64,000 nucleotides of DNA from Candidatus Leptovillus affinis (GTDB lineage Bacteria; Chloroflexota; Anaerolineae; Promineifilales; Promineifilaceae), in contig JADIYP010000002.1 in NCBI GenBank assembly GCA_016705235.1, positions 806,001 through 870,000 of the forward strand. The letters are read 5' to 3'. The notes beneath the pieces were generated by a model that saw only the letters and a list, made by a program, of their open reading frames with translations, was not told the origin of the DNA and did no database searches. Numbering within the stretch: position 1 is the stretch's first letter; the number at the start of each line of letters is the position of its first letter. Below, piece by piece: positions 17,188 through 24,931 of this stretch. Position numbers and translations under genes: made by a program.

Positions 17188-18255
17188 TTAAACGGATACG
17201 AAGTCGGTCGCCGCATCGACCACCGGCAGCGGGATACGGAACTGTGGTGCGTCGGGATTACCCTTGAAACGGCCGTGTACCTTTTCGTAGCCGGCGTGGC
17301 TGAACGGACAGACCGCCAGACAAACGCCGCAGCCGTTCTTTCGGTGAAAGTAGCCCCGGCAGGCTGCGTGGTCGATGGTCTGCATACCACCGTCACCACG
17401 CGGCTGAGGCGTTTCGAAGATTGCATCAACCGGGCATTGACGGATGCATTTGTGGCACATGGCGCAGAAATCGCGCACCCAAAGATGCTCGTTTTCCCGC
17501 CCCGTGGCTGCCAGCGTCGGCAGGTTGCTGATGTTGGTGTAAATGGTATTGATGCGTACGCGCGCGCCTTCGCCCGGCGTAATCAGCAGGCCGTGGTAGC
17601 CGATGGCTCCCAATCCGGCCAGCTCTGCCAAATGAGGGTAGTCGGTGACACCACCGAGCGCCATGCCTGGATAGGCCGCATAGCCGCGGCCGCGCAGCCA
17701 GAAGCTAAGCCGCAGGCTGATATCCGCCATGCGCTTATAACCATCCATCACCTCTAGTTGGCAGTCGAAGCTGGGTGCGGTTTCGATTGGCTCCTGCTGC
17801 ATTTCGACGGTGAAGACAATGGCGTAGGGGGCGGGAATTCCTTTTTCTTGAAAGATGGCGTAGTGTGGCACTTCGACATAGCCAATGTTGACGGCACCTA
17901 TTCGGCGGGCAAGGGCTTCAAATTCGGCGATGAGATCGGGAGAGGCGGTGTCGTTTTCGGGCCAAAACGCATCGTCATATAGCTTCGCCCCGCGGGTCAT
18001 GTTGCGAAACAGCGGCACACCCTTCCGCAGGGCGCGTAGCTTGTTTCTCGGCGGCAGGTTGAGCATTGCCGTCTCGCCTGGCGAAACCGTTTCGTCGTCG
18101 AAGGGAGTGCGCGGCCGTGACTGCGGCGCCGGCGCGATCAGATCGGAGACCTTTTCCAGGTGAGCATCCATTTGGTTTAAAATGCCATCCAAGGACGGTT
18201 TGAATGTACCGCCGCGACTGCCGCGAACGATGGTATTGAAGAGATAGCGTAACAT
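17188..18255 (-). CDS. Two-cluster 4Fe-4S protein related to the reductive dehalogenase / QueG group
   Basis: The 355-residue protein ends with two ferredoxin-like cluster motifs: C264-x2-C267-x2-C270-x3-C274-P and C299 with C309-x2-C312-x3-C316-P. The middle part (AYPGMALGGVTDYPHLAELAGLG, shown here in two parts as YPHLAELAGLGAIGYHG and LITPGEGARVR) resembles the corrinoid-binding region of reductive dehalogenases and epoxyqueuosine reductase. There is no Tat signal, so a cytoplasmic redox role is likely. AAGGAGG precedes ATG 18255. It is divergent from a TetR gene, with two operators in between, and is the obvious target of that regulator. Confidence 0.8.
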   Translation of the reverse strand: MLRYLFNTIVRGSRGGTFKPSLDGILNQMDAHLEKVSDLIAPAPQSRPRTPFDDETVSPGETAMLNLPPRNKLRALRKGVPLFRNMTRGAKLYDDAFWPENDTASPDLIAEFEALARRIGAVNIGYVEVPHYAIFQEKGIPAPYAIVFTVEMQQEPIETAPSFDCQLEVMDGYKRMADISLRLSFWLRGRGYAAYPGMALGGVTDYPHLAELAGLGAIGYHGLLITPGEGARVRINTIYTNISNLPTLAATGRENEHLWVRDFCAMCHKCIRQCPVDAIFETPQPRGDGGMQTIDHAACRGYFHRKNGCGVCLAVCPFSHAGYEKVHGRFKGNPDAPQFRIPLPVVDAATDFVSV

Positions 18256-18286
18256 TGTTGCCTCCTTACGAAGTGACTTGTTTTTT

Positions 18287-18340
18287 TGCAAGTAATCACT
18301 TGCATTTTAGCTTAGATTCCAATGCAAGTCAACACTTGCA
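18287..18340. promoter_or_regulatory. Twin palindromic operators between the Fe-S gene and tetR-like gene
   Basis: TGCAAGT-N4-ACTTGCA occurs twice, at 18287-18304 and 18323-18340, with identical 7-bp arms and different centres; the centres are 36 bases apart. The second copy overlaps a -35-like TTGCAC at 18336-18341, which is followed after 18 bases by TACAAT. A TetR-type dimer binding here would repress both divergent genes. Confidence 0.8.
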
Positions 18341-18365
18341 CTTGTGGTTGTATTGCCGGTACAAT
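18336..18365 (+). promoter_or_regulatory. Promoter of the TetR gene, probably leaderless
   Basis: TTGCAC (18336-18341), an 18-base spacer and TACAAT (18360-18365) form a good sigma70-type promoter. The -10 box ends six bases before the ATG at 18372, so transcription would start at the initiation codon. Confidence 0.5.
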
Positions 18366-18371
18366 ATGACT

Positions 18372-18938
18372 ATGGCAAAGCAAATTGATGATGCAGATGT
18401 ATTTTTAGCGACGGTGGATATGCTGCTGGCGAATGGCTATGCGGGTGCGACTACAAAGATGATTGCGGAGGCAGCAGGTATCAATGAGGTGACCTTGTTC
18501 CGAAAATACGGGAGCAAAGCGGAACTGGTAGCGGCAGCGCTGCTGCATGAACGCGCAGCACTAGAGAAGGAACAGCCGGTAGCCTACACTGGGAATGTAG
18601 AAGCTGACTTGTTGGCCATGGTCCGCATTTATGCGGAGGCGGCGCACCGACAGAGTGCGTTGATGTTGCTGATAATTGCGGAAGTGGCTCGCTATCCGGA
18701 GCTGCGAGAGACGATGCAGGTGCCGTTTATGCTCATATCCCGATTTGGAAAGATCGTAGCTCGGTACCAGGAGGAAGGCAGGCTGCATTCCGGTGAACCA
18801 CTTTTGGTTGTTGGCGCGTTGTTGGGTCCGGTCATTGTCAATACCATGTTGCGTTCGGCAGAAACCAGCTTACCGATTCCGCCAATCGATTTACGCATTC
18901 ACATTGAGCGATTCTTACACGGCTATGCAATTCGCTGA
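18372..18938 (+). CDS. TetR-family transcriptional regulator
   Basis: The protein of about 188 residues has the TetR N-terminal domain: ANGYAGATTKMIAEAAGI, then NEVTLFRKYGSKAEL (recognition helix and end of the HTH). A helical ligand-binding domain follows. Two in-frame ATGs (18366 and 18372) overlap or follow the -10 box and neither has a ribosome site; 18372 fits a leaderless start. It probably represses itself and the divergent Fe-S gene through the twin palindromes. The effector is unknown. Its stop is six bases from the stop of the convergent LuxR gene. Confidence 0.9.
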   Translation: MAKQIDDADVFLATVDMLLANGYAGATTKMIAEAAGINEVTLFRKYGSKAELVAAALLHERAALEKEQPVAYTGNVEADLLAMVRIYAEAAHRQSALMLLIIAEVARYPELRETMQVPFMLISRFGKIVARYQEEGRLHSGEPLLVVGALLGPVIVNTMLRSAETSLPIPPIDLRIHIERFLHGYAIR

Positions 18939-18944
18939 TGGTTG

Positions 18945-21560
18945 TCATAACAAATTGAGTTCTTCCGTGCGGCGAACGGCCGTTAGCCGACTGTTCACCC
19001 CCAGCTTCGAGTAAATATTTCTCGTGTGCGTGCGCATCGTGTTCAGGGAAATCATCAGTTCGCGGGCAATTTCCGGTCCGGTGAGAGAGGTAGCCAGCAG
19101 CTTGAGCACCTCTAGCTCGCGCTCCGACAGGGGATCGGGGAGGGGTTGGGCTGTGGGTGGCGGGGCAACGGCCGTTGCCCCAAACGCTTCCAACACCTGC
19201 TGTGCAAATACCGGAGCCATTCCTCGTCTCCCTGCTTCTTGCAGGAGCGCCGCCATCGGCGGCCCTTCATCCACAAACAGGCGCACCAGGCCGCCGGGGG
19301 CGGCCAAGGCCAGCGCCTCACTCAGGCATTTCACGGCCGTTTCCATATCGCCGGCCATGTCATAAGCCAACGTCAGTAAAACCAGCACTTGCAGCCGTTC
19401 ATCTGCCCAATTATTCGCTTCTGCTTGCTGGCGTGCCGGTTCCAGCGCCGCCAGCGCGGCGGTTGGATCACCTTGCGCCAGCTTCACGCGGGCCAGACTG
19501 AGGGGGAGATTATGCGTTTCGGCTAATTGGGCGGCGGCTGTGAGATTGCCTTGTTGCAGGAATGTTTGGATGCGCACGGCCGTTATTGCCCCTACCCAAT
19601 GGTCAAAATGATGCTGCCGCACAAACCGCTCGGTCTCTGCCAGCGCAGCCAACGCGCCCGCCGCCTCTCCCTGCGCCAGCTTCACGCGGGCCAGCAGGAC
19701 GCCGCAAGCCGCCGGCGTATCCACATTTTCCAACTGCCGCGCCAGTTCCAGTCCCTGCAGCCCATACTGCTCGGCGGTTTCCAAATCGTTCCATTGGTAA
19801 TGGATGCGGGCCAGCCCCACGCACGCTTCACACGCCGCTGGCCACGGCGGGTCGCCCATCATCTTCAGGATGCGTTGGAAGGTTTCCGCAGCTTGATGCG
19901 CCTCGTTGTCGGCTTCCCGAATCTGACCGACACAAGTCGTGGCGGCTATTTCATTCATAATATTGCCAGTTTTCTGGCTCTGGGCAATGGTTTCAGCGTA
20001 AGCTGCTTTGGCCGCCGCCCGCTTTCCCTGAATCTGATAGGCATAGCCCAATGTCCAGGTGGTGGTGGTGCGCATCGGCGCGTTGTCGGGGTGCAGCAGC
20101 TTAAGGGCACGCTGCGATTGGGTGATGATACTTTCTACATCATTTTTTACGATGCCCAACATGGCGCGGTTGGCTGCGATCTGGCCGTGCAGATCGGCCG
20201 TTTTGTCGTCTAGGGCAGGGTCTGGCAACGCTGCTTCTGCCGCTTGCAGGATTTCTTCTATGTTATCGTGCAAGCGGCCGGTCATGGTTAACACAGAGGC
20301 ATAGGTTACCCACAACGCCGGTCTGGCTTTAAATTCGGCCTCGGACAAAGATGCCAGCCAGTGCCGCACAGCAGTCGCTTCGCCCCGGAAATAAAGGGGT
20401 AGCCCTTCTCCTTCAATTAAACGCGCCGCGCGTTCAATGTCATGGGCAGCCGCCGCGTGGTGGAACGCTTCTAGCTCCAGGCCGTTGGCTTCGTACCACT
20501 GGCTGGCCTGGATATTCAAGTCGGCGATGTCGCTGGCCGCAGTGCGCTGGTGCAATCGCTGCCGCAGTAAATCGGCGAAGAGATGGTGATAGCGATACCA
20601 GCGCCGGTCGTTATCCAGCGGCACGAGGAACAGGTTGGCGCGCTCCAGCGATTCCAGAATCGCCTGGCTGTTGTCTTTGCCGGTGAGGGCGTCGCACAGG
20701 GGGCCGGTCATTTGGTTTAGAACGGCCGTTTGCAGCAAAAACCTCTGCACACTCTCTGGCTGCTGCTGCAAAACCTCTTCCACCAGATAGTCCAGCACAA
20801 ACCGGTGGCTGCCGCTGAATGTGTGGATGAAGCTGGCCAAATCGTCTGGGTGTCCTTGCATAGACAGTGCCGCCAACTGTAAACCGGCAATCCAGCCTTC
20901 GGTGCGGGCTTCCAGGGCAGCAATGTCTTGTTTTGAGATAGTTAGCCCCATCATTTGGTTGAGGAATACGGCCGTTTCATCGAGGCTAAACCGCAGGTCA
21001 GCGGCTCGTAGTTCGGTCAGTTGGCCGCGGACGCGCAGCCGAGCCAGCGGTAGATTGGGGTCCTCGCGGGTGGTGATAACCAGGTGCATCTGCGGCGGCA
21101 GGTGGTTGAGCAGAAAGGCGAGGGCGTTGTCAACGTCCGGCGCATCAACCATGTGGTAATCGTCCAGAACCAGCAGAAAATTGTCCGAGACGCTACCGAT
21201 TTCATTGAGCAGGGTGGTGAGGCTGGATTCGATGGGCGGCGGCGCGGCTTGCAGCACGGCCGTTACATCTTTGCCAATGGCCGGGAACAGGGTCTGTAAG
21301 GCGGCAATGAGGTAGGTGAGAAACCGGGGCAGGTCGCTGTCCCTTTCATCCAGGGAGAGCCAGGCAGACGGCCGTGCACATCCGGCAAGCCACTCAGTCA
21401 CCAGCGTGGTTTTGCCAAAACCCGCCGGAGCCGAGATGAGCGTCAGCTTACAGCCAGCCTGCAACCCCACATTCAATGTTTCGCTGAGCTGCGGGCGAGA
21501 GATGAAAGACGGCCGTAATCGGGGGACATATAATTTCGTTTGTAATAAATCGCCAGACAT
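18945..21560 (-). CDS. MalT-like LuxR-family transcriptional regulator
   Basis: The 871-residue protein opens with LLQTKLYVPRLRP and an NTPase (Walker A SAPAGFGKTT at 43-52, Walker B LLVLDDYH). A winged helix and TPR-like helices follow to about 800, and a C-terminal LuxR HTH ends it (LSERELEVLKLLATSLTG, PEIARELMISLNTMRTH). This is the ATP-dependent LuxR (LAL/MalT) class, which binds an inducer through the helical repeats. TATAAT (21572-21567) ends six bases before ATG 21560, suggesting a leaderless mRNA. A degraded copy of its last 55 codons lies at 17015-17187. Confidence 0.9.
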   Translation of the reverse strand: MSGDLLQTKLYVPRLRPSFISRPQLSETLNVGLQAGCKLTLISAPAGFGKTTLVTEWLAGCARPSAWLSLDERDSDLPRFLTYLIAALQTLFPAIGKDVTAVLQAAPPPIESSLTTLLNEIGSVSDNFLLVLDDYHMVDAPDVDNALAFLLNHLPPQMHLVITTREDPNLPLARLRVRGQLTELRAADLRFSLDETAVFLNQMMGLTISKQDIAALEARTEGWIAGLQLAALSMQGHPDDLASFIHTFSGSHRFVLDYLVEEVLQQQPESVQRFLLQTAVLNQMTGPLCDALTGKDNSQAILESLERANLFLVPLDNDRRWYRYHHLFADLLRQRLHQRTAASDIADLNIQASQWYEANGLELEAFHHAAAAHDIERAARLIEGEGLPLYFRGEATAVRHWLASLSEAEFKARPALWVTYASVLTMTGRLHDNIEEILQAAEAALPDPALDDKTADLHGQIAANRAMLGIVKNDVESIITQSQRALKLLHPDNAPMRTTTTWTLGYAYQIQGKRAAAKAAYAETIAQSQKTGNIMNEIAATTCVGQIREADNEAHQAAETFQRILKMMGDPPWPAACEACVGLARIHYQWNDLETAEQYGLQGLELARQLENVDTPAACGVLLARVKLAQGEAAGALAALAETERFVRQHHFDHWVGAITAVRIQTFLQQGNLTAAAQLAETHNLPLSLARVKLAQGDPTAALAALEPARQQAEANNWADERLQVLVLLTLAYDMAGDMETAVKCLSEALALAAPGGLVRLFVDEGPPMAALLQEAGRRGMAPVFAQQVLEAFGATAVAPPPTAQPLPDPLSERELEVLKLLATSLTGPEIARELMISLNTMRTHTRNIYSKLGVNSRLTAVRRTEELNLL

Positions 21561-21566
21561 GGGTAC

Positions 21567-21572
21567 ATTATA
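21567..21572 (-). promoter_or_regulatory. -10 box for a leaderless regulator mRNA
   Basis: TATAAT on the minus strand is followed by GTACCC and then the ATG at 21560. No ribosome site lies before the start, and the -35 region is weak. Confidence 0.4.
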
Positions 21573-21778
21573 AAGCAAAGGAGATGATAGGCGAGAAACC
21601 CTGACTCTCCACAAGATTCACCCCTGGCATAGGGCACGCTCATCCGCGCCCTATTTTCAGAAGGGCAGTAGGGTATAGTTTTTGGCAAAACGACCCCGAT
21701 CACCGAATGGATAACTGGCGGGAAACGGCCGTTTGGCCCATTTTGGATCAAAGTTTAGTCGTATCGAGGAGATGGGTT

Positions 21779-22327
21779 ATGGAAACCTGGGTATCGCGTA
21801 AAATTGTCCACGAAGGGCCGATATTTTCGGTTGTCGTGGGTCAGGCGCAGTTGGATGATGGGCAGTTGGCCGCGCGGGAAATGGTGGTCCACCATGGCGG
21901 CGTGGCGATTGTGCCGGTAGATGGGGATGAGGTGATTCTGATTCGCCAGTTTCGTATTGCCGTGGGGCGCGAAATGCTGGAACTGCCCGCCGGGCGGTTG
22001 GAAGGAGATGAACTGCCGGCAGTTCGGGCGGCGCAAGAATTAGAAGAAGAGATTGGGGTAACGGCCGTCTCCCTTCTGGAAATCGCCGCCTATTACTCCT
22101 CGGCCGGGTTTACCAACGAACGGATGTATATTTTTCTGGCGGAGGGGCTGGTCGAAACGGCCGTGTCCCCTGAATACGACGAGCGCATCGAACCGGTTAG
22201 AATCCCCATTGCGGCCTTGCCCCGCATGTTGGCTGCCAAACAATTCGAGGACGCCAAAACCATCATTGGTCTGCGTGAACTGCTGGCGTATCGCGCCGCG
22301 CAATCTCCTGACTCCAATCACTCATGA
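21779..22327 (+). CDS. Nudix hydrolase, ADP-ribose pyrophosphatase-like
   Basis: The 182-residue protein has the Nudix box in PAGRLEGDE, then QELEEEIGV: G-x5-E-x7-Q-E-L-x-E-E-x-G-V. The metal-binding glutamates are kept, but the first Arg of the usual REUxEE is Gln. The N-terminal strands (GGVAIVPV, VILIRQFRIAVG) and the proline-rich AYYSSAGFTNE region fit the ADP-ribose/sugar-nucleotide pyrophosphatase group. GAGGAG lies before ATG 21779. It stands upstream of a CBS-domain gene on the same strand with an 84-base gap. Confidence 0.85.
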   Translation: METWVSRKIVHEGPIFSVVVGQAQLDDGQLAAREMVVHHGGVAIVPVDGDEVILIRQFRIAVGREMLELPAGRLEGDELPAVRAAQELEEEIGVTAVSLLEIAAYYSSAGFTNERMYIFLAEGLVETAVSPEYDERIEPVRIPIAALPRMLAAKQFEDAKTIIGLRELLAYRAAQSPDSNHS

Positions 22328-22411
22328 ATGATGACATTTGTTACTGGGGAGTAAAAGGCTTGTGGCCTAAAATGGACGCAAATTGTACGTCACCTGTAGT
22401 GGAGGAGCCTT

Positions 22412-22855
22412 ATGAAACAAGAATTAGTTCGTGACTGGATGACCAAAGATGTCATTCGAATCAGCCCGGAAACCACGTTACCCAAAGCCCACGAGATGAT
22501 GACCGAGAATAATATCCGTCGGCTGCCGGTTGTTGACGACGAGAATCGCCTGATAGGGATTGTTACTCTGGGCGATGTGCGCGGCGCGGAACCGTCGCAA
22601 GCGACTTCCTTGAGTATGTGGGAGCTGAATTATTTGCTGACGACGGTGTGTATTGAAGAGTTGATGACTAAAAATCCAGTAACTATCGGTCAGGATGCGA
22701 CCATTGGTGAGGCAGCGCGCTTGATGTTGGATTACCGCATCAGCGGCCTGCCCGTGACCAATCAACTGGGTAAACTGGTGGGCGTCATCACCGAATCGGA
22801 TATTTTTCGCATGGTTGTGCGGCATCAATGGGACAAAGACGCGGTTGCGGCGTAA
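22412..22855 (+). CDS. Tandem CBS-domain protein
   Basis: The 147-residue protein consists of two CBS modules (about 8-62 and 80-140), each with the signature of an MTxxVxTI start, a hydrophobic LPVVD/LPVTN strand and a final GIVTLGD / GVITESD turn. CBS pairs bind adenosine nucleotides and serve as energy or nucleotide sensors; this one has no effector domain. GGAGGAG lies nine bases before ATG 22412. Its stop faces the stop of a convergent gene 23 bases away. Confidence 0.9.
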   Translation: MKQELVRDWMTKDVIRISPETTLPKAHEMMTENNIRRLPVVDDENRLIGIVTLGDVRGAEPSQATSLSMWELNYLLTTVCIEELMTKNPVTIGQDATIGEAARLMLDYRISGLPVTNQLGKLVGVITESDIFRMVVRHQWDKDAVAA

Positions 22856-22878
22856 CGGCCGTTCCCCATCCCCCCACG

Positions 22879-23430
22879 CTACTTTTCAGCCTCTTTTCCC
22901 ACTTTCCATCGCGGGAAATCCGCGATGGAACTCTCGATAAAATATTCCGCAATTTCGCGCATCCGATGGTTGGTAATGTTGTTGGCAATCTTATCAACCA
23001 TTTTGCTGGGCATAAAACGCATCCCTCTAGGTCTAGGCGGCGTTGCCAACATTTTTAGCATGTATTCTACTCTCGTCTGCTCCCCCTCATCCTGAAAAAA
23101 AGCCTCGCTGCTGTAATAACCACGCGTTTGCGTCGAATTAATGGTCACTTCTGTTTCGATTGGCGGCAAATTTTCCACAGACACCATGCGCATGGTGTGG
23201 TAGCCGGGCACAATATCCAGGCGCACGTCGGCATAGACATGAATGTGGTAAGTGCCCAGTTCAACCGTGTTGTAATACAGTCGGTAGTTGTGATCGGGGC
23301 TGGCGTTTTCAAGCTCAATGTGCTGCAAATAACTCACCAACCGATGAATGTCACTATAGAATTCATAAGTCGTAACACGATCGGCAGGGAATAAAAACGA
23401 AAAACGTGCAGAGGCGGCGATTTTGATCAT
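22879..23430 (-). CDS. DUF1997-like protein
   Basis: The 183-residue protein has FLFPADRVTTYEFYSD, a strand-rich middle (GTYHIHVYADVRLDIVPG), a Thr/Asn-rich strand and a C-terminal MPSKMVDKIANNI helix. This resembles the DUF1997 family known from cyanobacteria, plants and Chloroflexota, whose fold recalls START-like lipid-binding domains; the assignment is moderate. The only ATG compatible with the divergent gene on the other strand is 23430; a longer frame up to 23643 overlaps that gene and is rejected. Confidence 0.6.
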   Translation of the reverse strand: MIKIAASARFSFLFPADRVTTYEFYSDIHRLVSYLQHIELENASPDHNYRLYYNTVELGTYHIHVYADVRLDIVPGYHTMRMVSVENLPPIETEVTINSTQTRGYYSSEAFFQDEGEQTRVEYMLKMLATPPRPRGMRFMPSKMVDKIANNITNHRMREIAEYFIESSIADFPRWKVGKEAEK

Positions 23431-23545
23431 GCGCGTTTGTTGACTCTCCGGGTCGTGGAATGGGTAGCTACCGCGTGCTATGATAACATATTCTTCCTGT
23501 TCAGCATAAGAAGATGACGCGCTGCGTCCTAAATGGAGGTTTTGG

Positions 23546-24898
23546 ATGAGTTTGTTTAATGGCGAGCGGTTGACCAATGACGTTTTTAAACTGGATATCG
23601 AGCGTATGCGGCGCGGCTGGTATTCAGACCAATATTTTGCCAATATCCTGGCTTTGCTGCGCGGCGTCAGCCTGGCCGATGGCTTCCAGGGCGCTTATGC
23701 CCGCGATATTGGCCAGGACCCAACCGGGCTAAACGTGGGCGACATTGAAGTGGAAGTGCAATTTTTTACCCGGCGGCCCGGCAAAACAGTGATTGTCGGC
23801 GTGGATAAAGCGTTGTCGATGCTGCGTCACTGCACCGGTTATGTGGGTGACGATGGCAACTGGGTAGACACGTGGCAAAATTTGGAAGTAACGGCCGTGC
23901 ACGATGGCGCCATCACCGAATATCAGGGCGACCCTTTGCGGGTGCAGCCGGTTATTCGGGTACACGGCCGTTACCGTGATTTCGCCCTCCTGGAAACCCC
24001 CATGCTCGGCATCCTCAGCCGCAGCAGCCGCATTGCCACCAACGTCTATAAAACCCTCCGCGCCGCCAAAGGGAAACCTGTCCTATTCTTCCCTGCGCGC
24101 TTCGACTTACACGAAGTCCAGGCCGCCGATGGGTACGCCTACGACATAGCCGTGGCCCGCTTCAACCGTGATTTTGCCGGCCGGCTGCTCCCCTTCATTT
24201 CCACCGATGCCCAGGGCGACTGGTGGGGCGGCGCGGGCGGCGGCACAGTGGCCCACGCTGTCATTGCCTGCTTCCTCAGCGACACCGCCGCCGCCATGAT
24301 GGCCTACGCCGAGCATGTCCCCACCGCCATTCCCCGTATTGCCCTGGTCGATTTTAACAACGATTCCATCACCGACAGTTTGCGCACGATGGCCGCTATG
24401 TTTACCCGCTATGCCGCCTTGCTGGACGATGGGAAAAAGGAAGAAGCGCAGCGATACGTTCTTTATGGCGTGCGTCTGGACACCAGCGGCACGCTGCGCG
24501 ATGTGAACGTACCCCCACTTGGCGACCCCCTGTTGGACCTGGGCGTTACGCCGCGTCTGGTTTTCAACGTCCGCCAGGCGCTGGATGCGGCGTGGCAAAC
24601 CTGGGAACTGCGGCCCGATCAGATAGACCTGGCGCAGCAGTACTGCCGTGCGGTGAAAATTGTTGTCACCGGTGGATTTAACCCCGAAAAAATCATACGG
24701 TTTGAAAAGCTTTCCGTGCCGGTAGATATTTACGGCGTGGGGTCGTCGCTGCTGATCAATGATAAGGAAACGAACAACGATTTTACGGCCGACGTGGTGC
24801 GCGTAAAGATAAACGGCCGTTGGCTAGATATGGCCAAAGTGGGGCGCGGTCCATCCGACAACCCGGAACTTCAGCCCGTTGATCTGACCAACTTATAA
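23546..24898 (+). CDS. Nicotinate phosphoribosyltransferase family protein
   Basis: The 450-residue protein has the NAPRTase layout: an N-terminal domain ending in FALLETPMLGILSRSS, a barrel with LVDFNNDS, IVVTGGFNPEKI and IYGVGSSLL, and the late DMAKVGR segment. The enzyme would convert nicotinate and PRPP to nicotinate mononucleotide in the Preiss-Handler NAD salvage route. TGGAGG lies before ATG 23546. The next gene starts 33 bases downstream on the same strand. The length is typical. No nadD or nadE lies nearby. Confidence 0.85.
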   Translation: MSLFNGERLTNDVFKLDIERMRRGWYSDQYFANILALLRGVSLADGFQGAYARDIGQDPTGLNVGDIEVEVQFFTRRPGKTVIVGVDKALSMLRHCTGYVGDDGNWVDTWQNLEVTAVHDGAITEYQGDPLRVQPVIRVHGRYRDFALLETPMLGILSRSSRIATNVYKTLRAAKGKPVLFFPARFDLHEVQAADGYAYDIAVARFNRDFAGRLLPFISTDAQGDWWGGAGGGTVAHAVIACFLSDTAAAMMAYAEHVPTAIPRIALVDFNNDSITDSLRTMAAMFTRYAALLDDGKKEEAQRYVLYGVRLDTSGTLRDVNVPPLGDPLLDLGVTPRLVFNVRQALDAAWQTWELRPDQIDLAQQYCRAVKIVVTGGFNPEKIIRFEKLSVPVDIYGVGSSLLINDKETNNDFTADVVRVKINGRWLDMAKVGRGPSDNPELQPVDLTNL

Positions 24899-24931
24899 AC
24901 TTGCACACCAATCACCCTTTGGAGAACAACC

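Noticed and set aside
22879..23643. A longer 254-residue version of the DUF1997-like protein
   Set aside because: Its first 70 residues overlap the start of the well-supported nicotinate phosphoribosyltransferase on the other strand; ATG 23430 gives the usual length.
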